Source of the DNA: Clavaria fumosa | Taxonomy: Eukaryota; Basidiomycota; Agaricomycetes; Agaricales; Clavariaceae | Length of the DNA: 64,000 nt | Direction: 5' to 3' | Assembly (NCBI GenBank): GCA_951802425.1 | Contig: OX637804.1 | Coordinates: 1,550,001 to 1,614,000, forward strand | In this document: piece after piece, positions 34,257-43,642 of the stretch | Layout of the letters: the number at the start of each line of letters is the position of its first letter | Numbering within the stretch: the first letter of the stretch is position 1 | Notes under the pieces: model-generated | What the model was told of the DNA's origin: nothing | The model's input: only the letters and a program-made list of their open reading frames with translations | The model's database searches: none | Position numbers and translations under genes: made by a program

Positions 34257-35664
34257 AGAAGATATTCCAGGGAGCAAGGGAGGGGCAAAGATTGCCACGG
34301 CCTATACAGCAGAAAGACAGACTTCACTTATGGCATCAAGTCTAGAAGAAGACATCTTCAAGAAGGAAAGAGAGTTTGAAGCCAGAATGGCCGCACACAG
34401 GGAAGAAGAAGCCACATATAGGGCGAGGATGGGACTACCAGAGGTGGAGACCTCCGTGAGTGCAGAACGAGAATACTTTATACCCAAGCAGGAACCGACA
34501 ACACCAACACCAGCACCAAAGGGCAAAGGAAGGGTCACCATGTCGACAGATCCCTTCGAAGGAGTAAAGGAAAGCACCACACCTGCAGCAGAGTTTAACC
34601 CCTTCACCTTATCAAGAGGGACCGGAAGCAAACCACCAGGTGGAGGCCCACCAGGGAGGGACCCTTCTGGGAGTGAACCGTTTGGGAGGAGACCGCCAGG
34701 AGGGGAACCACCAGGAGGAGGCCCACCAGGGAGGGACCCTTCTGGGAGTGAACCGTTTGGGAGGAGACCGCCAGGAGGGGAACCACCAGGAGGAGGCCCA
34801 CCAGGAGGAGGAGGAGGCCCACCAGGAGGAGGGTACCCAGGAATGATCGGAATGCCAGAAAGGATAGGAATACCTAAACCACCAAAGCCAACACCCCCTG
34901 TCCCATTTGATGGAGAGCGAGAGAACTGGGGACCATTCGTGGTGCAGGCATACCTATATTTCGCAGCATACCCATTCTATTTTGGAACCGGTCAAGACGA
35001 AGCGAGGTGCCTACAGTTCCTGCGATGGTTTGAAGGACCTGTAGTAAAGACTTGGGCCTATGGATTATTGACGACAATAGGGACCCCGCAGCCACATCCC
35101 TTTCTCAGTGATTGGAACGCGCTTCTCGAGGAAGCTGCCAAACTCTGGGGTCCCATCAATGAACCACAGATGGCCAGAACAAAGCTCAGGGAACTCAGAC
35201 AGGAGAAGACAGTATCTGAGTACCATGCCATGTTCACCAGATGGTCAGTACCAAGTGGATACAATGAAATCGCCTTAGGAGAAATGTTCTACCACGGATT
35301 GAAACCAGCAATCAAGGATCTCCTGGTGCATGTTGAGAGACCAGAGACGGTGTCCGGACTGCTTGGAGTGGCCATTCAGTATGAACAGAGTATCCTAACA
35401 AGAATCAGAGAAAGGGGACCAGTCTGGAAGATGCCCAGACAACCCTTCAAAGGAGAGACAGCTAGGGGAGACATGAACAGAGTAGCGATCAAAGCCTCAA
35501 GACTCGCCCCAGCAGAACGGATGAGACGACTCAAAGAAGGAACATGTTTTATTTGCGACCAGAAAGGACACCTTGCTCGTGAATGTCCTCAACGACAGAA
35601 AATGCAAATCCGAGGAACAGCAAACGAAGAAACCAAGAAAGAAGAGGATTTTCAGGAAGGTTGA
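34243..35664 (+). CDS. Gypsy-C gag
   Basis: 473 aa. Residues about 1-130 are charged and coiled-coil-like. Residues 130-210 are a Gly/Pro-rich linker containing an exact 75-bp (25-residue) tandem duplication starting at 34642. The capsid-like region follows (VPFDGERENWGPFVVQAYLY ... CLQFLRWFEGPVVKTWA ... EYHAMFTRWS), then a CCHC nucleocapsid knuckle (CFICDQKGHLAREC) near 35550. It ends 82 nt into the overlapping pol frame. It builds the virus-like particle that packages element RNA. Confidence 0.88.
   Translation: MSSVKEDIPGSKGGAKIATAYTAERQTSLMASSLEEDIFKKEREFEARMAAHREEEATYRARMGLPEVETSVSAEREYFIPKQEPTTPTPAPKGKGRVTMSTDPFEGVKESTTPAAEFNPFTLSRGTGSKPPGGGPPGRDPSGSEPFGRRPPGGEPPGGGPPGRDPSGSEPFGRRPPGGEPPGGGPPGGGGGPPGGGYPGMIGMPERIGIPKPPKPTPPVPFDGERENWGPFVVQAYLYFAAYPFYFGTGQDEARCLQFLRWFEGPVVKTWAYGLLTTIGTPQPHPFLSDWNALLEEAAKLWGPINEPQMARTKLRELRQEKTVSEYHAMFTRWSVPSGYNEIALGEMFYHGLKPAIKDLLVHVERPETVSGLLGVAIQYEQSILTRIRERGPVWKMPRQPFKGETARGDMNRVAIKASRLAPAERMRRLKEGTCFICDQKGHLARECPQRQKMQIRGTANEETKKEEDFQEG
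34642..34791 (+). repeat. 75-bp tandem duplication in Gypsy-C gag
   Basis: Two near-identical 75-bp units begin at 34642 and 34717 and code for a repeated GPPGRDPSGSEPFGRRPPGG block. The length keeps the frame. Confidence 0.75.
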
Positions 35665-38600
35665 AGGGAGGACCCACAAACTCTTCGACCTATAGTACCC
35701 CAGAGTCTGCACCTGTATTTATTCGATCAGTCCCAAATGATGACCATATTTATCTTGACATCATGCTGGAGACTGAGAGAATAAATACTAAGGTAAGGGC
35801 ACTGGTGGACAGTGGGGCCTCAAGTCTGTTCATATCCCCAAGACTGGCCAAGCGATTCAGGCGACAGCACCTCAGAAAGGCAATTTCCCTGACCAATATT
35901 GATGGGACCCCTAACCAGATCGGGAAGATCACCCATCAAGTGAAGGCGACCCTGAAGGCACAGGGGCATGAATCAAAGGAGAACCTATTGATAGCAGACA
36001 TAGGGGTCGAAGACGTCATCATAGGAATCGACTGGTTGAGGAAACACAACCCAACCATAGATTGGAGGACAGGGAAGTTCACATTCTCCAAGTGCCCGGT
36101 GAGCTGCACGAAAGAGAAAGGGAGGCGCTATACCCCAGTGACAATGAGCTTTGGAGGAATAAATGCAAGAGACACCTTTCAGAGGTTGATGAAGGAATTC
36201 GAAGACACCACTGAATGTCTAGAGGGAGAAGAAGAAGAACCCAATGAAGATGACCAACCCGAAGAGGGAGACCAAGTGTTCGAGGTTACGGATACAGAAA
36301 GGATCATGCAAATTGCGGCAGGGTTTACCAAGTCACAGCAAATAGCAGAGCAGGTACTTCGACAAGAGAAGGTACGGACGTTCGAAGAAATGGTACCCAA
36401 GGAGTTTCGAAGGTACAGGAAGGTGTTCGAACAAAAGGCATCAGAACGACTTCCCGAGAGGAAACCATGGGACCACGCAATAAACTTGGAGGAAGGAGCA
36501 CCCTTACCTAACTCCAAGAAGTACGCTATGTCCCCGAAAGAAAGAGAAGCCTTGATGGAGTACTTGGACGAGAACCTAGCCAAAGGGTACATCAGGAAGT
36601 CAGAAGGACCAGGGTCACCAGCAGCCTCACCAGTGTTCTTCATCAAGAAAAAGGATGGTAGCCTGAGGTTAGTGGTTGATTATAGGAAGCTGAATGCAAT
36701 TACCATCAAGGATCGATTCCCACTACCCTTGACTCAGACCTTACTTGACAAGCTGGCCTTGGCCTATTACTTCACGGCCTTGGATTTACGGTGGGGATAC
36801 AATAACGTCCGGGTAAGGAAAGGAGACCAGTACAAGGCTGCCTTCGTGACTGAGGAAGGATTGTATGAACCGGAGGTTATGGGGTTCGGACTGTGTAACG
36901 CCCCGGCAACCTTCCAGCGGATGATGCACGACATATTCCAAGATATGGCCAACGTGGTGGTATACCTGGACGACATCCTGATATTCTCAGAGACAAGAGA
37001 GGAGCATGTGACGACAGTCCTGGAGGTGCTTCGACGACTACAAGAGAATGACCTATTCTGTAAACCAGAGAAGTGCAAGTTCTTCCGTGGAGAGACGGAG
37101 TACTTAGGGTTTTTGATTTCACACAATCAAATCAGAATGGATCCAGCAAAGGTACAGGCGATCATGGACTGGCCAGAACCAACAACTGTGAAGGGGATAC
37201 AGGAAGTCCTGGGGTTCGGCAATTTCTACCGAAGGTTTATCAAAGGGTACTCTGAACAGGTCAGACCTTTGACTAGTCTATTGAAGAAAGGGAAGGTCTT
37301 TGAATGGGGAGAGGAACAAAGACAAGCATTCAGACAGTACAAGGATAAGTTCAAGGACGCCCCTGTCTTGATCATCCCAAATCCGGAGGAGCCCTATGTA
37401 GTGGAGTGTGATGCTTCAGACTTTGCAGTCGGAGCAGTATTGTCACAGAAGGGAGAGGATGGGAATGTGCACCCAATAGCCTTCATGTCAAAAGCAATGA
37501 ATGCCGCTGAAAGAAACTACCAGATTTACGACAAGGAGCTACTGGCTATCATTCTGGCTCTTAAGCAGTGGCGACATTACTTGGAAGGGGCACGACACAG
37601 GGTAACCATTCTATCTGACCATCAGAACTTGCAATACTTTGGGGGAGCGCAGACACTCACTAGGAGACAGGCGAGGTGGGGTTTATTCCTGACACGATTT
37701 GACTACGAGATCAAGCATCGACCTGGACGACTGGGAGGGAAGCCAGACAAACTATCACGGAGGCCCGACCATAAGCCAGAAACTCCAGACAACCAAGGAT
37801 GGCAGGTCCTACAGCTGAACTCCCCAGAGGTGCTACAACCAGAAAGGATTAGGATCTGTGCCATGAAGAGAGGACATGCTTCAAGCCTCCAGGATCACCC
37901 TATTCGGAAACGAATTAGGAAGGAAGTAGAATACGACCCGGAGGTGATGGAAGCAATGAAACTCCTGAAGATGGGACCACGGCAACTGCGAAAAGGACTG
38001 GAAGATTGGAACCTGGAAGATGGATTGCTACTCTTCCAGGGGAAGGTATGCGTACCAGACAACCCAGGGATACGAAGAGATCTGGTTAAACTGCACCACG
38101 ACTCACTAGAGGTAGGCCATCCAGGGGTCTACAAGACAATGGAACTTATTTCCCGGAACTACTGGTGGCCAGGGATGACCAAGTACATCAAGCATTACGT
38201 AGAAACCTGCGACACCTGCAATCGGAAGAAGAACTGGGCGCAGAAGCCCAGAGGGGAACTTCGACCCATTCCACCAGCAGAACGACCTTGGCAGGTGGCC
38301 ACCAATGACTTCATCGTGGAATTACCTAAGTCGGCAGGATACGATGGAATTTGGGTGGTAGCAGACCATCTAACCAAGGAAGCGCATTTCATTCCAGTCA
38401 AGTCAGACATCGACACAGAAGAGACCATTGACTTGTATTTACAACATGTCTGGAAGCTGCATGGAGTCCCAGAGAAGATGATCTCAGACCGAGGAACACA
38501 ATTCACATCCAAGCTGATGAGAGGAGTGTTCAAGAAATTAGGCGTACAGGGGGCCTATTCCACTGCATACCACCCACAGACAGATGGACAGACCGAGCGA

Positions 38601-39407
38601 ATCAACCAGACCTTAAAGCAATACTTACGACTCTTCTGTCGCTATCGACAGAATGACTGGAGCCACTACCTGCCAATGGCAGAATTTGCCTACAACAACA
38701 ACGTTAGCACCACCACTAAGCAATCTCCCTTCTATGCTGCGAGGGGATATCATCCAAGGATGACATTTGACACAGGAAAGGATACAGGGGTGCCCAAGGC
38801 GGAGGAAGTAGTCAGCCATCTCCATCAGGTACAGGACGAACTGAAGGCAGCTATGAAGCTGTCTCAGGAACAAATGGCGCGGTACTACGACAAGGACCGT
38901 CAGAAAGAATCACCATTTAAACTAGGACAGAAGGTGTGGTTAGATGCCAGAAATATCACCACCACAGCCCCCAGTAAGACACTGGCCGATCGACGACTAG
39001 GACCATTTGAGGTCATTGAAGTTCTCTCTGACGTCAACTACAAATTGGAACTACCAGCCTCGATTCGGGTCCATCCAGTGTTTCACATCTCCCTACTATA
39101 TCCATACGAAGAATCAATGATTCCAGGACGAGTAGAACCCCCACCACCACCAGTAGAAGTGGAGGGAGAGGAGGAATACGAGATTGGTGAAATCAAGGAT
39201 GGACGGCTATGGCGAAGTCAGAAACAATACCTAGTCGGATGGGAAGGATATGGACCAAACGAAGACATGTGGAAACCAGAGAAGGAATTGGGACACGCGG
39301 GAGAGGCAATCAGACACTTTCATGACACCCATCCAGAGTTCGTCTGGATGACTGCTAAGAAGAGGAAGGCCCGTGGTTCATCCTCGAAAATCTCCGGTGA
39401 AGCTTAA
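35583..39407 (+). CDS. Gypsy-C pol polyprotein: protease, RT, RNase H, integrase, chromodomain
   Basis: Open for 1274 codons in the -1 frame relative to gag, overlapping it by 82 nt; probably made as a Gag-Pol fusion by frameshifting near 35646-35652. In order: aspartic protease (ALVDSGASSLF, DSG at about 35808), RT (RLVVDYRKLNAIT; VVVYLDDILIFS at about 36962), RNase H (VECDASDFAVGAVLS; IYDKELLAIILALKQW), integrase HHCC finger (HDSLEVGHPG ... CDTCNRKK) and DDE core (NDFIVELPKS; ISDRGTQFTSK; DGQTERINQ). A C-terminal chromodomain follows (EYEIGEIKDGRLW ... YLVGWEGYG ... EDMWKPEKEL). No stop or missing catalytic residue is seen, in contrast to Gypsy-A and -B. Confidence 0.93.
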   Translation: MSSTTENANPRNSKRRNQERRGFSGRLKGGPTNSSTYSTPESAPVFIRSVPNDDHIYLDIMLETERINTKVRALVDSGASSLFISPRLAKRFRRQHLRKAISLTNIDGTPNQIGKITHQVKATLKAQGHESKENLLIADIGVEDVIIGIDWLRKHNPTIDWRTGKFTFSKCPVSCTKEKGRRYTPVTMSFGGINARDTFQRLMKEFEDTTECLEGEEEEPNEDDQPEEGDQVFEVTDTERIMQIAAGFTKSQQIAEQVLRQEKVRTFEEMVPKEFRRYRKVFEQKASERLPERKPWDHAINLEEGAPLPNSKKYAMSPKEREALMEYLDENLAKGYIRKSEGPGSPAASPVFFIKKKDGSLRLVVDYRKLNAITIKDRFPLPLTQTLLDKLALAYYFTALDLRWGYNNVRVRKGDQYKAAFVTEEGLYEPEVMGFGLCNAPATFQRMMHDIFQDMANVVVYLDDILIFSETREEHVTTVLEVLRRLQENDLFCKPEKCKFFRGETEYLGFLISHNQIRMDPAKVQAIMDWPEPTTVKGIQEVLGFGNFYRRFIKGYSEQVRPLTSLLKKGKVFEWGEEQRQAFRQYKDKFKDAPVLIIPNPEEPYVVECDASDFAVGAVLSQKGEDGNVHPIAFMSKAMNAAERNYQIYDKELLAIILALKQWRHYLEGARHRVTILSDHQNLQYFGGAQTLTRRQARWGLFLTRFDYEIKHRPGRLGGKPDKLSRRPDHKPETPDNQGWQVLQLNSPEVLQPERIRICAMKRGHASSLQDHPIRKRIRKEVEYDPEVMEAMKLLKMGPRQLRKGLEDWNLEDGLLLFQGKVCVPDNPGIRRDLVKLHHDSLEVGHPGVYKTMELISRNYWWPGMTKYIKHYVETCDTCNRKKNWAQKPRGELRPIPPAERPWQVATNDFIVELPKSAGYDGIWVVADHLTKEAHFIPVKSDIDTEETIDLYLQHVWKLHGVPEKMISDRGTQFTSKLMRGVFKKLGVQGAYSTAYHPQTDGQTERINQTLKQYLRLFCRYRQNDWSHYLPMAEFAYNNNVSTTTKQSPFYAARGYHPRMTFDTGKDTGVPKAEEVVSHLHQVQDELKAAMKLSQEQMARYYDKDRQKESPFKLGQKVWLDARNITTTAPSKTLADRRLGPFEVIEVLSDVNYKLELPASIRVHPVFHISLLYPYEESMIPGRVEPPPPPVEVEGEEEYEIGEIKDGRLWRSQKQYLVGWEGYGPNEDMWKPEKELGHAGEAIRHFHDTHPEFVWMTAKKRKARGSSSKISGEA
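35646..35652 (+). promoter_or_regulatory. Candidate -1 frameshift site GGATTTT at the gag-pol overlap
   Basis: G GAT TTT is read in the gag frame 10 nt before the gag stop. A -1 slip gives GGA TTT T and enters the pol frame (Gly-Phe-Ser-Gly). The same heptamer type is known as a -1 slippery sequence in some retroviruses. No downstream structure was proven by eye. Confidence 0.5.
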
Positions 39408-39419
39408 GAGAGAGGGTCG

Positions 39420-41213
39420 TGTCATGAAAGCGTCATCCGTACTACCAGGCCAGCAAATTTCAATCCTTTAACTTAAGGAACACCATGCAATCAGGCGAAC
39501 AAGGGGCTAAAACCCCAACTATATATTTTATCGCAAGATAAGTACAATACTTATCTACACGAAAGAGAGCCAAGACCCCTCTTCATCAAGGGAGGAGCCC
39601 GAGGTGCCGTACTCAGACCCCCAAGACTCCTCTTCCCACGACTCATCTGAAGAGTCTGAGAAGTCAGACTCACCCACGAACCCGAGAGCTACCCTCAAGG
39701 GATGGGAGGCGAACTGACCATCCCAGATTCCCGCCTCCAGGGCAGCCTCTCGCAGATCTCGCACAGCGCCGAGAGAACCTCCGTCGTCCAGAGTAGGAGA
39801 CGGGAGGGGGGAATAGGCGGGGGGGAGGTCAACGGAAGGAAGGGAGGGCGACGGAGGAGGCGCCACCAACGGGGTATCCAGAGGTTGGGGATCTGGACCT
39901 GGGGATGGTAAGCCGGATGTACAGGACCAGAACCGATCTCAGCCCAATCCTGCCCACCTTGGTACCAAGTACCTTGGTCACCCCAAGGGGTGGTGGCCCA
40001 GACAGTCGGCGAGGGAGGACGGGGAGGAGCCCAGTCCCAATCTATAAAGAATCAGACTTACTGGAGACAGAGAGAAGCAGCTCGGCTAACTCACCATGAG
40101 GGTCCTCGAGGAGGTCACAAATACGACGATAAGGACCTTGGGTCAAGGAACAATCCTTGACAAGGTGGGAAGGATCCCCACAGGCGAAGCATCGGTCGAG
40201 GACCCAGTAGAGGTCCGCATCGGCAGGGACGAGTTGAACCCACCAGTGGAAGGTATCGCAAGAGAGCTTGATTCCAGTACGGGGAGCGAAGAGGGAGGAG
40301 CTGTGGAAGAACTCGACGAGGTGGTGGCCTTGGAAGCACATAACAGGCAGACTCTGAAGAGACGGCGAAAGGAGGAAGACCGTCCTTTTATCCAATAACC
40401 GCCACAGACTGATCTCGACCTCGATTAGGCAGACCCCTATCCACCAGACACGATCACCCCTAAGAAGATCTCTGACCAAAGATCAGTTTCACTCGATCAC
40501 TGCATCACACCGATCGATCAAGTGATCATGACTCAGAACAGCTCGATCACAGATCGGCTGATCCTCCGATCTTATCCCCAACAGGATCAGATGCAGCCGA
40601 CGTGATGTAATGCATCGAAGCGGGGACCCTATCTGATCGCGGATGACATCATCATCACAAGGATCCCAACAAAGATCGACACTGCTCGGACTCATCATTC
40701 CAGTGCAAGCGCGCAGCTTTCCTGATCATCTATCAGATTCCGATATTTAATCAATGACTCGTACATCACGTACAGCCCATAGCTAGAGTATATAAGACCT
40801 GGGACCAACCCACATGTACCCTAGCTTCGATCTTTTCGTCTATACACTTACTTGAGAGACCTCAACTAAGTCTGACAGCAAACGTCGCTGCTGAGAACTT
40901 CGCACTGGAAGGATTCGTCTTCCCACCCTTAAGGTCGCAAGTCATCCCTCCTGAGAGTTTCACCAGCCACCCATCGATTGAGCAGAACCTCTATCGGTTC
41001 GAGTATTACCAAAGGTATACAAGGACCTGGATAAAGGACCGACTACTCCGAGCCAATCCCCAGACTTATTACCAGACACTTCGACTACTGCAGGAGTATT
41101 CCCTGTACATCGAGAGACAAGTCCGCCAGGACTATCGACTAGCATTAGAAACTGAACAGACCCTTCGCTCTACCCTTGCACACCAAAGGGGTTTTGCTGT
41201 CACAAGCCCGACA
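39420..41213 (+). repeat. Gypsy-C 3' LTR
   Basis: 1794 bp, two noticed differences from the 5' LTR. The internal region ends just before it, downstream of the pol stop at 39407, and CTGGG follows at 41214-41218. Confidence 0.9.
39555..40341 (-). CDS. Antisense CCHC zinc-knuckle gene inside the Gypsy-C 3' LTR (second copy)
   Basis: Same three-exon model as in the 5' LTR shifted by 7455 bp: 40341-40095, 40041-39973, 39898-39555. Splice sites are identical. One of the two LTR differences (39871) lies in the third exon. Both copies keep the frame open. Confidence 0.48.
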
Positions 41214-42772
41214 CTGGGCCAATCAGGGGTAGGGCCAGAGTTGGGAAAACGGGTGTCCAGAATACTCGTGGATGCGAGGGTACTCGTTTTCAGGGGTGCA
41301 GGGGCTCGAGGGGATGGGGAACACTGTGGGGGGCAGCGGGTAAGGCTCAGCTCTGCCTTCTGCCAGTCGATATCCGGGTTATGCCGCTTGAGCCAGTCAT
41401 GCCCAAGGATGACCTTGTGGGACTGGGTCTTTCCCAGCAGAAAGTGGATCCGCTCCTGGTGGTCACCAACTCTCACCAGCACCTCTATCCCATATCGGAC
41501 CTTTCCATCCCTGTTCTGCGTCCCATCCACATTATACATGGTGATTGGGTTCAGCAGGAGAGATGGCTCCAGTCCCACTCCTTTCGCCCACTCCAAATCC
41601 ATGAAGCAGTTGGTGCACCCTGAGTTGACAAGGGCCTTCATTGTGGTCCCTTTGCCAGTGCTGAAAGCCTCCAAGTGCACCTGGATGGCTAGCTCTCGTG
41701 GCACATGTTTCCGCACTTCTGGCCGCACTCTGGTTAGGCGCTCTGCCAGTCTCACTTCCTCCTTCACCTCAGCCCCAATTCGGGTATGTCTCTGCTGCAA
41801 GATAGTATATCGGGGTATACTTGCAGCAGGCACAGGGACGGAAAGGGGGCTGGCACACTTCTTCTCCCCAGTGGGAGTCCTCCTCTCTCTCTCACACAGC
41901 TCTATGCAGGCTCGGAGCCATGCAATCTCTTTCTCATATCCCTCCGCCATTTGGGGGGCACATGGTGCTGCCCGGGTTTGGGCCCTTGGGACCTGCAGAC
42001 GCGTATCAGGCAGGGGGCAGAAACGGACAGCATGGCCAGTCTGGTGGCATCGGAAACAACATCTCTCATCAGCAGGGGCCCATCCTCGGGCCATGGCCAC
42101 ATCTGGAGTACACAGCAGAGGGGTCACAAGAGGTCGCGAAACGGTCACGGCAGGTCGCGGTAGGGTCGTGGTGGGTCGCGGTGTCCATTCCGTGAGTATC
42201 CCATCCAGTTGCCTTTGCTGGGCATCAAGCCTCTCAGCCAGCACCTTCCATTCTCCATATGTCTCTGGCATCGGGGAGACACCATAGATTCTCTCCACCA
42301 ACCTCCTACTCAGGTTCAACTCCAGCCAATGGACTAGGATTCCTGAGTCCTTCTCTGCACTCAACTTCGCCCGTCGGGACAGCGTCTCGAATTTCGTGAA
42401 GAACTCTGGTGCTGTCATGGCACCCTGTTTCAGCCCTGCAATATCGGCAAGGGCAGTCGCACAGTCATTTGGGTCATCGAATGCGCGCTTCATCTCCTCC
42501 ACAAACTCTGCCCAGGTTCCGGCCTCGCCACTACCCAGGATCTCTTCCGCCTTCATATTTGCCCACTCTGCAGCGAATCCTTCTCCAGTAATTTTGCTCA
42601 GAGCAAAAAGGACCTTCACCAGGTCCACAGCATAGACAGTCGGGTTCGCCATAAACAGGAGGCGAAGGGATCGGAGGAACATACGGAAGTTCCTTTTCTG
42701 CCCATCAAAGGGGGCAACAGATAGGTCAAGCCTCATAGGTTGGGCTACAGGCGGGGCGACATGGTCTGCCAT
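41214..42772 (-). pseudogene. Gypsy-B gag and protease (5' half of the interrupted polyprotein)
   Basis: Starts MADHVAPPVAQPMRLDLS at 42772. A capsid-like region (APFDGQKRNFRMFLRSLRLL; APEFFTKFETLSRRAKLS) is followed by a zinc knuckle (CFRCHQTGHAVRFC) and an aspartic protease. The protease reads ALVNSGCTNCFMD: the catalytic Asp is Asn (AAC at 41626-41624), as expected from a CpG transition of GTCGAC. The frame is open to TPDWPS at the insertion point and resumes as RYPLVFSEAKWD at 31959. Removed from its 3' half by Gypsy-C, it would now read into that element's LTR. Confidence 0.85.
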
Positions 42773-43346
42773 CACAGGCCCTGGATGCTGTAAATAAAGT
42801 TCCAGGCCTTGGGCACTCAGGATTTCTTCGATCTCTTAACAGTCCTGTCCTCTTAGGCTGCTCTTCTGTGTACTTATGTACCTATAGAACTCTTATTCTA
42901 TGAAACTTTTGTTAACGTGGGGCCCAAATGGTGTCCCAGGTGGTCGCTCCACAACTCCTAATGAGTTGCCCGTGCACCCTTCTGACAATGGTCACAGAGC
43001 AAGGGCCCTGTCCACTGGACCAGGAAACTACAGAAAGACTATGTAGGGGCCTTTCCTTGCCCTGTACACTACACGATTCACTGGTACGTAGCTGTAAAAC
43101 AAAGTTCCGGGCCTTGGGCACTCGGTATCACTTGGGGAGGGTCACAGTTGACTTCCTCCTGGTCTGGTCACGTGTATCTACACACAGTAAAAATTTCGCA
43201 CGGTTCTGTTACACACCGCGGGCAGGGTAAAGGAGAAGAGGATGATAGGGGCTGAGCTGTGACAACGTGTCACAGTTTGAAATTAAGGGTCCAGGCTAGC
43301 CGGGTTAGGACACGGGGCTAGGGCGGACAGGCGGATCTTAGTATTA

Positions 43347-43637
43347 TATCAGACTGGGTCTCACACAACTTAAGCGTAAGGTCATGACGACAATACTAAG
43401 ATAAGGGGAAAAGAGTACAAAAAAGGAAAAGCGAAAGTACTTATAGCGAACGCTTCGGCACTTGCCGGCGTTCCCACGCTCGGACCCTCGGATCACGTGA
43501 TGCGCCCAGGCCCCAGGTCATGTGATCTTACATGATTACATAATCCGACCCAGCCACAGGTCATGTGACCTTCCAACAACCCTCCCCAGTTTCTCCACAA
43601 CTGCACTTTGGGATGGCTTACATAAGCGATCCTAACA
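43347..43637 (-). repeat. Gypsy-B 5' LTR
   Basis: 291 bp. On the minus strand it precedes the leader (43346-42773) and gag. GTAGC follows at 43638-43642. Confidence 0.85.
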
Positions 43638-43642
43638 GTAGC

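Larger units (their letters stand above)
31965..41213 (+). mobile_element. Gypsy-C: near-intact, recently inserted Gypsy element with 1.8-kb LTRs
   Basis: LTRs at 31965-33758 and 39420-41213 are both 1794 bp, start TGTCATG and end CGACA, and differ at only two noticed sites (31980/39435 and 32416/39871, both CpG-type). Perfect CTGGG duplications flank the element, inside the Gypsy-B polyprotein between protease and RT. Plus-strand order: LTR, open pre-gag frame, gag, pol (-1 frame), LTR. All enzymatic motifs are intact. It is the youngest layer of the stack and probably autonomous. The LTR additionally carries an antisense gene model. Confidence 0.93.
28789..43637 (-). mobile_element. Gypsy-B: chromodomain Gypsy element split by Gypsy-C
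   Basis: 291-bp LTRs at 28789-29079 and 43347-43637 differ at two noticed positions (28912/43470 and 29034/43592). They are bounded by GTAGC duplications inside Gypsy-A gag. On the minus strand the LTR begins TGTTAGGATCG; a polypurine tract (AAGAGGGGGGTGA) adjoins the 3' LTR. One continuous gag-pro-pol frame is recovered when Gypsy-C and one copy of its CTGGG duplication are removed (42772-41214 joined to 31959-29091, 1476 codons). It is disabled by an in-frame TGA at 31778-31776 and by a protease active-site change. Confidence 0.88.

Noticed and set aside
41241..42287. 348-codon plus-strand open frame
   Set aside because: It is antisense to Gypsy-B gag-protease, which has a clear zinc knuckle and protease; no domain in the plus frame.
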